A stretch of DNA of 64,000 nucleotides from Manganibacter manganicus (GCF_002075885.1 NZ_MDET01000020.1:1-64000); one strand, 5' to 3'; shown: positions 54,472-63,172, counted from the stretch's first letter. Notes: generated from the letters alone by a model not told the origin. Numbers and translations: made by a program.

Positions 54472-55245
54472 ATGAAATGGCTTCAATCGCTTATCGCCGC
54501 CGCGGCGCTTCAGGTCGTGGCGCTCGGTGCCGCGCATGCCGGCGCCAATCTCGATGAGATCAAGGCGTCGGGTGTCCTGAAGATCGGCACCGAAGGCACC
54601 TACGCGCCCTTCACCTATCATGATGCGTCGAACAAGCTGGTCGGCTTCGACGTGGAAATCGGCGAGGCGATCGCCAAGCGGCTTGGCGTCAAGCCGGAAT
54701 TTCTCGAAGGCAAGTGGGACGGCCTGATCGCGGGGCTCGACTCCAAGCGTTACGATGTCGTCATCAACCAGGTCGGGATCACCCCGGAGCGGCAGAAGAA
54801 ATACGCTTTCTCCGATCCCTACATCGCTTCCAAGGCGGTGCTGGTCGTGCGTGGCGACAACACCGACATCAAGAGTTTCGCCGATCTCAAGGGCAAGAAG
54901 TCGGCGCAGTCGCTGACCTCGAACTTCGCCAAGCTGGCGCAGAAGAACGGCGCTGAACTGGTCAGCACCGATGGCTTCGACCAGTCGATCCAGCTTCTGA
55001 TCACCGGGCGTGCGGATGCCACCATCAATGACAGCCTGTCCTTCCTCGATTTCAAGAAGCACAAGCCGGATGCCAATGTGAAGATTGCCGCGCAGGAAGA
55101 AAATGCCGATCATTCCGGCGTCATCATGCGCAAGGGCGATCCTGAACTGGTCGCGGCCATCAACAAGGCCCTGGCCGACATCAAGGCCGACGGCACCTAT
55201 CAGAAGATCGCCGACACATATTTCGGTGAAGACGTTTCGAAATAA
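54472..55245 (+). CDS. Polar amino-acid (possibly cystine) ABC binding protein
   Basis: A 257-residue exported SBP_bac_3 protein with signal peptide ending AAHA (residue 23). Mature blocks LKIGTEGTYAPFTYHDASNKLVGFDVEI, KWDGLIAGLDSKRYDVVINQ and ERQKKYAFSDPYI resemble the cystine-binding FliY/TcyJ group, but ligand choice cannot be settled by eye. The ATG at 54472 gives a proper signal peptide. The 324-bp gap to rpoH2 on its left holds the divergent promoters and a GGCCAG/CTGGCC hairpin near 54264-54285. Confidence 0.85.
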   Translation: MKWLQSLIAAAALQVVALGAAHAGANLDEIKASGVLKIGTEGTYAPFTYHDASNKLVGFDVEIGEAIAKRLGVKPEFLEGKWDGLIAGLDSKRYDVVINQVGITPERQKKYAFSDPYIASKAVLVVRGDNTDIKSFADLKGKKSAQSLTSNFAKLAQKNGAELVSTDGFDQSIQLLITGRADATINDSLSFLDFKKHKPDANVKIAAQEENADHSGVIMRKGDPELVAAINKALADIKADGTYQKIADTYFGEDVSK

Positions 55246-55303
55246 AGGGTTGCGGCGACCGGTCGCGATCTGGGCCGACGGCTCGCCAAAAAGGCAAGAC
55301 AGC

Positions 55304-55336
55304 CACCCTCTCACCGGCAGTTCCGGTGGGAGGGTG
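55304..55336 (+). other. Stable stem-loop between binding-protein and permease genes
   Basis: A 14-bp stem (CACCCTCTCACCGG with CCGGTGGGAGGGTG, one wobble) with a 5-nt loop lies 58 bp after the binding-protein stop. Such hairpins protect the upstream mRNA and allow more binding protein than permease to be made. Confidence 0.65.
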
Positions 55337-55381
55337 CTTTGCCGATAAAGTGATTTCGGCAAACAGGAAGGGGACATTTCG

Positions 55382-56062
55382 GTGCCGTATTGGCTGCAAT
55401 TGATGGTGGATTCGCTGGGGCCGCTCTTATGGGCGGCCTTTGCCTTCACCGCTCCGCTGACGCTTCTGTCCTTCGTCTTCGGCCTCACCCTTGGCCTGGT
55501 GGTCGCCCTGATCCGGCTGTTCGGACCAAGGCCGCTGGTCGCGGTGGTGCGCTTTTATGTATGGATCTTCCGCGGCACGCCGCTTCTGGTGCAACTGTTC
55601 CTGATCTTCTACGGCCTGCCCTCTGTCGGCATTCTGCTCGATGCCTTCCCGGCGGCGTTGATAGGCTTTACGCTGAATGTCGGCGCCTACAGTTCGGAGA
55701 TCGTGCGTGCCGCGATCGGCTCCGTTGCCAAGGGCCAGTGGGAAGCGGCTTATTCGATCGGCATGACATGGACGCAGGCGATGCGCCGCACCATCCTGCC
55801 GCAAGCCGCCCGCGTCGCCGTGCCGCCGCTGTCCAACACCTTCATCGCACTGGTCAAGGACACCTCGCTGGCTGCGGCCATCACCGTGCCGGAACTGTTC
55901 CAGGCGGCGCAGCGCATCGTCGCGGTGAGCTACGAGCCGCTGATCCTCTATGTGGAAGCGGCGCTGCTTTATCTGGCGATGAGTTCGGTCCTGTCGGCGC
56001 TGCAAACGCGCCTGGAGGCGAAGCTCGACCGCTATGGCGGCTTCCTGGAGGCACGCTCATGA
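55382..56062 (+). CDS. Amino-acid ABC transporter permease
   Basis: A 226-residue HisM/HisQ-type permease with five spans. The family-specific segment FRGTPLLVQLFLIFYGLPSVG is near residues 60-80 and the EAA loop GQWEAAYSIGMTWTQAMRRTILPQA near residues 118-142. It starts at GTG 55382 after AAGGGGACATTTCG. Its stop overlaps the ATPase start (ATGA). Confidence 0.9.
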   Translation: MPYWLQLMVDSLGPLLWAAFAFTAPLTLLSFVFGLTLGLVVALIRLFGPRPLVAVVRFYVWIFRGTPLLVQLFLIFYGLPSVGILLDAFPAALIGFTLNVGAYSSEIVRAAIGSVAKGQWEAAYSIGMTWTQAMRRTILPQAARVAVPPLSNTFIALVKDTSLAAAITVPELFQAAQRIVAVSYEPLILYVEAALLYLAMSSVLSALQTRLEAKLDRYGGFLEARS

Positions 56063-56823
56063 TCGCACTTACCGATATCGAGAAGCGTTTCGGCGACAAT
56101 CTGGTGCTGAAGGGCGTCAGCGTCGCCATGCAGGAGGGCAGCGTCACGGCGCTGATCGGGCCGTCCGGAGGCGGCAAGAGCACGCTTTTGCGCTGCATCA
56201 ACCTGCTGGAGATTCCGACCTCCGGCATCCTGCGGCTTGGCGAGGAAACGTTGCGGTTTACGCCGGGCGGGCGGGTCGCGTCGAAGGATATCCAGCTTGT
56301 GCGTCGCCAGACCGGCATGGTGTTCCAGAATTTCCAGCTTTTTCCGCATCGCACGGCGATCGAGAACGTCATGGAGGGGTTGGTCACGGTGCTGAAATGG
56401 CCGGCGGCCAAGGCGCGGGAGCGGGCAGGGGCGTTACTCGAAAAGGTCGGCATGGCGCATAAGGCCGACGCCTGGCCGGCGACGCTTTCGGGTGGACAGC
56501 AGCAGCGCGTGGCCATTGCGCGCGCGCTGGCGCCGTCGCCGCGCGTGCTTTTGTGCGACGAGCCGACCTCGGCGCTCGATCCCGAACTGGCGCAGGAGGT
56601 GGTCGATGTTCTCGGCCAGCTTGCCAGCGAGGGCACGACCATGGTGATGGCCACGCATGACCTGCGGCTTGCCTCCAAGATCGCACGCGAGGTGGTGTTT
56701 CTCGATGCCGGTTCCGTTGTCGAAAAAGGACCGGCGGCGACGATTTTCGCCAGCCCGGAGCGTGAACGTACCAAGCGCTTCATCGCCTCCTTGCGGCAGG
56801 AGCAGGCGGCGGAGGGACGATAA
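56059..56823 (+). CDS. Amino-acid ABC transporter ATPase
   Basis: A 254-residue ATPase of the polar amino-acid group: Walker A IGPSGGGKSTLLRCINLLE near residue 35, Q-loop MVFQNFQLFPHRTAIENV, signature LSGGQQQRVAIARALA near residue 145, Walker B VLLCDEPTSALDPEL. It starts at 56059, overlapping the permease stop by four bases. A short terminator hairpin follows immediately. Confidence 0.92.
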   Translation: MIALTDIEKRFGDNLVLKGVSVAMQEGSVTALIGPSGGGKSTLLRCINLLEIPTSGILRLGEETLRFTPGGRVASKDIQLVRRQTGMVFQNFQLFPHRTAIENVMEGLVTVLKWPAAKARERAGALLEKVGMAHKADAWPATLSGGQQQRVAIARALAPSPRVLLCDEPTSALDPELAQEVVDVLGQLASEGTTMVMATHDLRLASKIAREVVFLDAGSVVEKGPAATIFASPERERTKRFIASLRQEQAAEGR

Positions 56824-56825
56824 AC

Positions 56826-56851
56826 AAAACCCGGCCGCGAGGACCGGGTTC
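56826..56851 (+). terminator. Hairpin terminator after the amino-acid transporter operon
   Basis: AACCCGG and CCGGGTT pair around a 9-nt loop directly after the stop codon; the T tract is poor. Confidence 0.55.
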
Positions 56852-56986
56852 TGAAAATCTCCCGATGACGGGATCGAAAGGCTTTAAGCAGCGAGCGTTC
56901 TGGCGAACGTGCCCCCACTGCTCCAGCGCGTTTCCTTGGCCGCATTTGTGCGGCGCCAGACGATTCCCGCCTGACCGCAAAATGCT

Positions 56987-57568
56987 TCAGGCGGCTTCTT
57001 CCTGCTCGGCTTCCTCATTGTCGGCCTTGGCGCCACGCTTGGGACCCTTGTTCAGGTTGACCTCGATGAGGCGGACGGCCTCCGTCTCCGACATATGGTT
57101 GACGGCGGCGATCTCGCGCGCCATGCGGTCGAGCGCGGCTTCGTAGAGCTGGCGCTCGGAATAGGACTGTTCCGGCTGATTGTCGGCACGGTAAAGGTCG
57201 CGCACGACTTCCGAGATCGAGAGCAGGTCGCCGGAATTGATCTTGGCGTCGTATTCCTGGGCACGCCGTGACCACATGGTGCGCTTGACGCGGGCGCGGC
57301 CCTGTACAACTTTCAGCGCGCGCTCGACATAGTCGGTCTCGGCGAGCTTGCGCATGCCGATGGAGGCCGCCTTGGCGACCGGCACCTTGAGGCGCATCTT
57401 GTCCTTCTGGAAATCGATGACGAAAAGCTCAAGCTTGTGGCCTGCCACTTCCTGTTCGTCGATGGAGACGATCTGGCCAACGCCATGCGCCGGATAAACG
57501 ATGAACTCACCGGTCTTGAACCCGTGACGCGCTGCATTGGACTTCTTCTGCGGGGTGGTGCTTGCCAT
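56987..57568 (-). CDS. carD: CarD/CdnL-family RNA polymerase-binding regulator
   Basis: A 193-residue protein. The N-terminal RNA-polymerase interaction domain (TGEFIVYPAHGVGQIVSIDEQE) is followed by a helical DNA-contacting domain (RRAQEYDAKINSGDLLSISEVVRDLYRAD). CarD homologues stabilise open complexes, notably at rRNA promoters, and in Caulobacter CdnL supports growth genes. The C terminus is acidic and rich in Glu/Ala. The ATG at 57568 follows AAGGAG; upstream in-frame codons extend into low-similarity sequence. Confidence 0.9.
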   Translation of the reverse strand: MASTTPQKKSNAARHGFKTGEFIVYPAHGVGQIVSIDEQEVAGHKLELFVIDFQKDKMRLKVPVAKAASIGMRKLAETDYVERALKVVQGRARVKRTMWSRRAQEYDAKINSGDLLSISEVVRDLYRADNQPEQSYSERQLYEAALDRMAREIAAVNHMSETEAVRLIEVNLNKGPKRGAKADNEEAEQEEAA

Positions 57569-57916
57569 TACGCCCTGAACTCCTTGTTGCGGGCCGGCGA
57601 CAGGCCGGCCAAACAGAATGCCGGACCAGGCCGGCGTTTGCTGCACGACGACGAACCCGCCGCAAAAGCCGGGGCCGGCAGACTGCAAACGCAATCGCTG
57701 GCCCGGAGCGATCCGGTCCGGGTTTAGTTCCACCTTTCAGTGATTAGGGCGTCTCAGCCATAAATCGACGTTGTGTCATCGGCATGTTTCAACCGTGTAG
57801 CACAAAAAGTCGGAAGAATCAAGAATTTGCTGCATGCGCGAAGAAGATGCCGCGCGTCCTTGTCAAGAGGCGTGCGGATCAAAGGCTTGACCTTGCGTCA
57901 GGTCGGAGGCTTTCGA
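57569..57916. other. Non-coding gap between carD and fdxA
   Basis: About 350 bp holding GC-rich inverted repeats just upstream of carD (GGCCGGC copies around 57594-57637) and a CTTGAC...GTCAGG hairpin near 57886-57904. No open frame is convincing. It presumably carries the carD promoter and the fdxA 3' end; nothing else is evident. Confidence 0.5.
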
Positions 57917-58255
57917 TCAATTTCCTTCGCCGGGTTCCGGCGAGAAATATTTCTCGAATTTGCCCGTTTCGCCGTCGAACTGCTTGGCGTCGGCCGGCGG
58001 TTCCTTCTTGGCCGTAATGTTGGGCCATTTATCGGCATATTCGGTGTTGACCTCAAGCCATTTCTCGAGGCCCGGTTCGGTATCCGGCTTGATCGCATCT
58101 GCGGGGCATTCGGGTTCGCACACGCCGCAATCGATGCACTCGTCGGGATGGATGACGAGCATGTTGTCGCCTTCGTAGAAACAGTCCACCGGACAGACCT
58201 CGACGCAGTCCATGTATTTGCACTTGATGCAATTATCGGTCACGACATAGGTCAT
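57917..58255 (-). CDS. fdxA: Seven-iron ferredoxin FdxA
   Basis: A 112-residue [3Fe-4S][4Fe-4S] ferredoxin. Cluster cysteines are in [19 protein letters not shown] (residues 8-25) and [17 protein letters not shown] (residues 38-54). It donates electrons to unidentified reductases in the cytoplasm. The ATG at 58255 gives the normal [13 protein letters not shown] start. It is read leftward toward carD, after the helicase/S4 pair, an order I recall as common in related rhizobia. Confidence 0.93.
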   Translation of the reverse strand: MTYVVTDNCIKCKYMDCVEVCPVDCFYEGDNMLVIHPDECIDCGVCEPECPADAIKPDTEPGLEKWLEVNTEYADKWPNITAKKEPPADAKQFDGETGKFEKYFSPEPGEGN

Positions 58256-58389
58256 TCGCCGGTACTCCGGAATCCGTCTTTTCGTCCGCCGTGCGGGGTG
58301 AACTATCGGTGAGGTAACGCCTTTGCCGGGCGCTTGCAAGGCCGCGTGGCGGCTACGAATTGGCACAGATCGCAGTTGGTTGCGCTATC

Positions 58390-58776
58390 TCAATCAAAGC
58401 TCAACAAGCGGTTGGTCTGGCGGCGCTCTTTCTTGGTCGGCCGCCCGCTGCCGGCTTCACGCACCGGCGCCATCGCACTGGCGGGTGTGGCATCCTTTGC
58501 CGCCGCCGTCGGCGACATATCCTCATAAAGCGCGCGGGCTTCCTCGAAAGGACCGCGCCGCGTGCCTCCGGCCAGCACCTTCCACACCAGGATGCGCCGC
58601 TCCAGCGTGACGGTCAGGACGTCGCCTGGCTTGACGTTATCGGACGGTTGAGCCGATTTGTCGCGATTGATGCGCACACGCCCGGCCGAAACCAGCCTGG
58701 CCGCCAGCGAGCGCGATTTTACCGCGCGCGCAAAGAACAGCCATTTGTCGATGCGCTGCCGGCCTTCGCTCGCCAC
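58390..58776 (-). CDS. S4-domain RNA-binding protein (Hsp15-like)
   Basis: A 128-residue protein with an S4 domain in its first 60 residues (RQRIDKWLFFARAVKSRSLA, ARLVSAGRVRINR, KPGDVLTVTL). Hsp15 rescues stalled 50S subunits that carry peptidyl-tRNA; this homologue has a different, basic C-terminal tail (GRPTKKERRQTNRLLSFD). It starts at GTG 58776, sharing a base with the TAG of the helicase gene (TAGTG), so the two are translationally coupled RNA factors. Confidence 0.85.
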   Translation of the reverse strand: MASEGRQRIDKWLFFARAVKSRSLAARLVSAGRVRINRDKSAQPSDNVKPGDVLTVTLERRILVWKVLAGGTRRGPFEEARALYEDMSPTAAAKDATPASAMAPVREAGSGRPTKKERRQTNRLLSFD

Positions 58777-61700
58777 TATTTCTTCAACTGCTCGCGCAGG
58801 GCGGCGAGCTTGGCGAAGGGCGAATCGGGATCGATGCGGACAGGCCGCTCCTCGCGCGGCTTGGGCGCGAAGCCGGCGTTGCGGTTCGCTCGCTCGCCCC
58901 CTTTGCCGCCCTTGGCCGGCTTGCCGTCCGGCCTCTTGCCCTGTCTGGTGAAACGGTTGCCGTTGCCGGCATTGGCCTTGTCGCCGCGCTCGCGGCTGGC
59001 GCCATCGGCGCGCTGGCGCTGGTTGTGACGCTGGCCGCCCTTGTGGCGGTCGAAACGCGCCTGCCGCCACAACAGGACGGGCTTCGGCGCCTCGGCTTCT
59101 TCTTCCGCCGCGGATTCGGGCCTTGCTTCGGCCTCGCCTGCCTGCGGCGCTTCGGTGGACGCCTCTATCGGTGCGGGAGCCTGTGGCTCGGATGGGGTTT
59201 CCACAGGCGCATCCGCGATTGTGGCGTCCGTTTCCCTCGGCATCTGTGGCGCTTCGGCATTGTCTGCTGCCGATTCCGCCGCAACGGGGCCGGCGCTTTC
59301 GTCGGCCGCAGGCTCGGCGACGGTTTTGTCCGCTGCCGCGGCAGCCTTGGCGGCATCCGCCGCGGCTCTGGCTTCGTCTGCCTGGCGTATGGCCTCGTCG
59401 AACGCGTCGAGCTTGGCCTTCACCTCTTCGGCCGGTTTGGGTTCGGCGCGATAGCCGAGCCCTTTCAGGACTTCTTCCATGTCGTCGGCCGTGGCGCCGA
59501 GGATCGACATCATTGCCGGCGTCACCATGAAGACCCCGGCATCATAGGCGCCGTCGGGTCGCGGACCGAGACCTGGTTTCCAGTTGGTCGCCGGGCGGAT
59601 GAGATCGGCCAGCCGCTCCAATATATCGACGCGCACGGCGCGGCGACCGAGATTGCGATAGCCGGCAAGCTGGTAAAACGCCTTCTCAAAGGTCGGATCG
59701 ACCACCACCGAGGTGCGGCCCGTGGCCAGCGCGTTGACCACATCGCCGAAGCCCGGCATGTCCTTGCCGTCGTTCTTCAACGCCCATAGCAGCGTCAGCA
59801 GCCCGGCCGGCGCCGGCTTGATGAGTGATGGCACGAAAATATGGTATGCGCCGAAACGCACGCCGAGTCGGCGCAATGCGGCGCGGCCTTCCTGATCCAG
59901 CGAGCGCATTTCCTCCAATATGTCGCGCCGGTTCAAAAGGCCGAAATTCTCGACAAGCTGGAAAGCGATGCCACGCGCAATGCCGCTCAATTGCTCGGCG
60001 TTTTTCAACTCGACCAGAGGCTTCAGCAGCGATTCGATCTGGAAATTGACGAAGCGTTCGGCTCTGGCCGCAACCTTGTCGCGCGCTGGGCCGGTCAATT
60101 GCTCGTCGGCCAGCAGCACGAGGCGCGGCTTCAGCGCGTCCTCGCCCGCCACCAGCGTGCCGATGGGCGCGCCGATCCAGCGCAAGGTGCCGTCGGAACC
60201 CAGCGCGATGTCGCCATTTGCAGATGCGCCGAAGCGTTCGGCACGCGCCTCGAATTCGGCACCAAGCGCCTTCTGGGCAGCGTTGCGCACGGCCTTGGCG
60301 TCTTCGCCGTCGGCACTCTGGTCCGCGGTGAAGCGGAAGCCTTGCAATTCGCCGACGTGATGGCCCTCGACGAGGACGGTTCCGGCAGGGCTTATCTCGG
60401 CATCAAGCATGGTGTTTTCTCTAAGGCGCCGCATGAGGACGGAAGTCCTGCGGTCTACGAAGCGTTTCGTCAACCGCTCATGCAACGCATCCGACAATCT
60501 GTCCTCTATTTCGCGCGTCTTTTCGCGCCAGTGTGCCTGATCGGCCAGCCAGCCGGGCCGGTTCGACACAAAAGTCCAGGTGCGGATCTGGGCGATGCGG
60601 TGCGAGAGCGTATCGATATCGCCTTCCGTGGTGTCGGCCCGGCGCACCTGCTCGGCCATGTAGTCCTCATCGACATGGCCGCGCCGGGCTAGGTCGGTAT
60701 AGATCGAGGCGATCAGGTCGGCATGCTGGGCGGGTGCGATGCGGCGATAATCGGGCAGGGCGCAGGCGTCCCACAAAAGCGCCACCCGCTCGCGATTGGA
60801 CGCGAGCTTGCGGATGTCATGGTCCTTGGACAGATGATCGAGCGCCTGCGCATCGACAGCGGGCAGTGCGCGGGTCAACCCTTCCACCGGCGCATTGGTC
60901 TCGATGGAGCGTTGCAGCGCCTCGAGCGTGGCAAAGTCGAAGGCGGCGGTGCGCCATTGCAGCACCTTCACCGGCTCGAAATCATGCGCCTCGATCCTGG
61001 CGACGAGATCGTCGTCCAGGGAATCGACCCGGCCGGTGACACCGAATGTGCCGTCGCGCAAATGGCGGCCGGCACGGCCGGCGATCTGGCCGAGTTCGGC
61101 GGCGGTCAACTGGCGATACTGATAGCCGTCGAACTTGCGGTTCTGGGCGAAGGCGACGTGATCGACATCGAGATTGAGCCCCATGCCGATGGCATCGGTC
61201 GCCACCAGGTAATCGACGTCGCCGGACTGGTAGAGCGCAACCTGTGCGTTGCGGGTACGGGGCGAGAGCGCGCCGAGCACGACGGCGGCAGCCCCCTGCT
61301 GGCGGCGAATCAGTTCGGCGATGGCGTAGACCTCGTCGGCTGAGAAGGCGACGATGGCCGTGCGGCGTGGCAGGCGGGTGAGTTTCTTCGAGCCGGCATA
61401 GGCCAGATGCGACAGGCGCGGCCGCGTCACCACCGAAACGCCCTTGAGCAGTTTTTGCAGGATGCCCTGCATGGTGGCCGCGCCCAGAAGCAGGGTTTCC
61501 TGGCGTCCGCGCAGATGCAGGATGCGGTCGGTGAAGATATGGCCGCGTTCGAGATCGTTGGCGAGTTGCACCTCGTCTATTGCCACGAAGGCGGCGTCGG
61601 TCTCGCGCGGCATGGCTTCCACCGTGCAGACCGAATATTTCGCGCTTAGCGGCTGGATCTTCTCTTCGCCGGTAATCAGCGCCACCCTGGCGGCGCCGAC

Positions 61701-61889
61701 CTTTTCGCAAAGCCGCCCATAAACCTCGCGCGCCAGCAGGCGCAGCGGCAGGCCGATGACGCCGCTTTCATGCGCCACCATGCGTTCGATGGCGAGATGC
61801 GTCTTGCCGGTGTTGGTCGGCCCGAGCACGGCGGTCACGTCGCGGCCCGAAAGGATCAGCGGCGCGGTGGAGTTCGGCTGACTGTTCAT
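58776..61889 (-). CDS. Suv3-like DExH RNA/DNA helicase
   Basis: A 1037-residue helicase resembling mitochondrial Suv3. Motif I is AVLGPTNTGKTHLAIERM near residue 25, motif II FVAIDEVQLAND near residue 105, a helicase C domain includes ALSPRTRNAQVALYQSGDVD, and motif VI is QIAGRAGRHLRDG near residue 300. Residues from about 820 are low-complexity Ala/Glu/Pro, then a Lys/Arg/Gly-rich tail (RFDRHKGGQRHNQRQRADG). Suv3 unwinds structured RNA for decay. The ATG at 61889 begins just before motif I; earlier in-frame codons have no similarity. An SOS-box-like repeat lies 189 bp upstream. Confidence 0.88.
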   Translation of the reverse strand: MNSQPNSTAPLILSGRDVTAVLGPTNTGKTHLAIERMVAHESGVIGLPLRLLAREVYGRLCEKVGAARVALITGEEKIQPLSAKYSVCTVEAMPRETDAAFVAIDEVQLANDLERGHIFTDRILHLRGRQETLLLGAATMQGILQKLLKGVSVVTRPRLSHLAYAGSKKLTRLPRRTAIVAFSADEVYAIAELIRRQQGAAAVVLGALSPRTRNAQVALYQSGDVDYLVATDAIGMGLNLDVDHVAFAQNRKFDGYQYRQLTAAELGQIAGRAGRHLRDGTFGVTGRVDSLDDDLVARIEAHDFEPVKVLQWRTAAFDFATLEALQRSIETNAPVEGLTRALPAVDAQALDHLSKDHDIRKLASNRERVALLWDACALPDYRRIAPAQHADLIASIYTDLARRGHVDEDYMAEQVRRADTTEGDIDTLSHRIAQIRTWTFVSNRPGWLADQAHWREKTREIEDRLSDALHERLTKRFVDRRTSVLMRRLRENTMLDAEISPAGTVLVEGHHVGELQGFRFTADQSADGEDAKAVRNAAQKALGAEFEARAERFGASANGDIALGSDGTLRWIGAPIGTLVAGEDALKPRLVLLADEQLTGPARDKVAARAERFVNFQIESLLKPLVELKNAEQLSGIARGIAFQLVENFGLLNRRDILEEMRSLDQEGRAALRRLGVRFGAYHIFVPSLIKPAPAGLLTLLWALKNDGKDMPGFGDVVNALATGRTSVVVDPTFEKAFYQLAGYRNLGRRAVRVDILERLADLIRPATNWKPGLGPRPDGAYDAGVFMVTPAMMSILGATADDMEEVLKGLGYRAEPKPAEEVKAKLDAFDEAIRQADEARAAADAAKAAAAADKTVAEPAADESAGPVAAESAADNAEAPQMPRETDATIADAPVETPSEPQAPAPIEASTEAPQAGEAEARPESAAEEEAEAPKPVLLWRQARFDRHKGGQRHNQRQRADGASRERGDKANAGNGNRFTRQGKRPDGKPAKGGKGGERANRNAGFAPKPREERPVRIDPDSPFAKLAALREQLKK

Positions 61890-62061
61890 CGGTTCGGCAG
61901 GAAACTTTCTCGTCCGTTGATGGAAGGGCGATGATGGCGGGACCGTTGGCGACACATAAGCATTCGCCCAATGAAGCGAAAGAGCCTGAATACGATGAAC
62001 AGCAATGTGCTCGCGGCCTCTCCATCGATCGGATGGCCTTGTTTCACGCCTCTGCACAGGA

Positions 62062-62092
62062 CCAGAATTAATTTCTGGAACGAGTCTGGAAC
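62062..62092. promoter_or_regulatory. SOS (LexA) box candidate with adjacent dyad, upstream of the helicase
   Basis: GAAC-GAGTCTG-GAAC (62078-62092) exactly matches the alphaproteobacterial LexA box GTTC-N7-GTTC read on the other strand. Next to it CCAGAA-TTAAT-TTCTGG (62062-62078) is a perfect dyad. The nearest gene is the helicase (start 61889, minus strand). Confidence 0.45.
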
Positions 62093-62448
62093 GAATCAGC
62101 GACGAATCGCTGACTTTTGGAAGTTCTTTATTTGTTCACTGCTACATATGGGGTTTTGGATATACGACGTCACCATATGCTGAATCGTCGCGGAGCGATC
62201 CGGTCGATGGTTGGGTCCGGCTGTTAACTTTTGCCGGTTTTCGTTCTAGCGTGCCTTGCGCCGCCCTTTGACAAGCTTGTCAAGCTTATGAAATCGTTAA
62301 TCTTTCTTAACAATATTCAGCAATTTCGGGTGCCGTGATCCGGTTTCCCATTAACGTTTCGACCAAAGCCGGAACGAAGCGGCGACGAATCGGTAATTGC
62401 GTATTGTTCTGTATCCGTTCGCCGCAACATCTTGTGTTTCGCACAACC

Positions 62449-62468
62449 TATCCACCGATTATCCACAG
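62449..62468 (+). promoter_or_regulatory. DnaA box pair
   Basis: TTATCCACA at 62460-62468 is a perfect DnaA box; CTATCCACC at 62449-62457 is a weaker tandem copy 11 bp to the left. AT-rich DNA lies 100-200 bp left of it. Confidence 0.5.
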
Positions 62469-62603
62469 GTTGGGAACTGGCGCGATGGCAAGGAGCCTAG
62501 CGGTTGTTAACTTTAGCGTGCCGGATTGAAACAGGCCCCTTCCTCACGGTAGGAAATAGCGTGTTCCATTGCCGTGGGCTCAGGAAAGCAGGCGCGACAT
62601 GAG

Positions 62604-62718
62604 CCCTCATCCTGAGGTGCGAGCGGCCTTCCGCCGAAGCCCGCAGGGCGCAGAGGCAATGGCGCTACATCAGCCCTCATCCTGAGGTGCGAGCGCAGCG
62701 AGCCTCGAAGGACGAGGG
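62604..62718. repeat. Two REP-like palindromic units
   Basis: The 22-base run CCCTCATCCTGAGG-TGCGAGCG occurs at 62604 and again at 62674. The second copy is a complete imperfect palindrome ending in AGGACGAGGG at 62718; the first has lost its right arm. The pattern is a widely dispersed intergenic repeat in Rhizobiales genomes. Confidence 0.75.
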
Positions 62719-62830
62719 CGGCTCCAGTTGGCGTGGATGGAAATTTATCGCCTGCCGTAATCGATAAGAATAAATCCGTTGCCAATCAGGCGCTTGCCCC
62801 GTTAACGGCGGTTTCCTTCTCCCCGCTTTG

Positions 62831-62892
62831 TCCACACCCGTCATCTCTCCCGCATAATCCCCCTCAGCAGCTTGCCAGCGGGAACGGGTGTG
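62831..62892 (+). other. Long hairpin of unknown function
   Basis: CACACCCGT near 62833 pairs with ACGGGTGTG near 62884, and inside it CCCGC pairs with GCGGG. No T tract and no gene nearby explain it. It could be part of an unannotated structured RNA. Confidence 0.4.
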
Positions 62893-63029
62893 CACACTCG
62901 AGCATCCAGGCAAGTGTGGCGCCGGGTGTGTTATCCGTAACAGTGAACGGAACCGCCCGGCCCGAACCGGACCTGCGTTGCTCGCGCCCGCAAATGGGCG
63001 ATGGGCCGGGAAAGGCAAGGGTAGAAACG

Positions 63030-63118
63030 CCGGCGGGCGCGGACAACCGTGCCATATAATTGAACTTAGGAGGTACGGCCCGCGCCCGCTTCCCGACTGC
63101 CTCCTCGAACAAGAGGAG
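63030..63118 (+). other. GC-rich hairpins with an exposed AGGAGG loop
   Basis: GCGGGCGCG near 63033 pairs with CGCGCCCGC near 63081, leaving a loop that contains TTAGGAGGTACG. It is followed by CTCCTC-GAACAA-GAGGAG (63101-63118) and TTCTTT. The whole lies just past the yhhQ stop on the opposite strand. The last hairpin may be a weak terminator. Confidence 0.4.
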
Positions 63119-63172
63119 CGTTCTTTGAAATGGCCAGGGCTGAAAGGCAGCGTGGCAACGGGGAAGTGCGGC

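Larger units (their letters stand above)
62093..63172. other. Long non-coding region between the helicase and yhhQ
   Basis: Over 1 kb with no supported gene. From left to right it holds several GACGAATC copies, a perfect palindrome TGACAAGCTTGTCA near 62268, an AT-rich stretch, a DnaA box, two REP-like copies, and long hairpins (described separately). Short open frames inside lack ribosome sites and similarity. Confidence 0.6.

Noticed and set aside
62260..62520. Chromosomal replication origin
   Set aside because: Only one perfect DnaA box plus one weak copy, and none of the usual origin neighbours (hemE, dnaA, parAB, gidA) are present. Kept only as a candidate DnaA-binding region.
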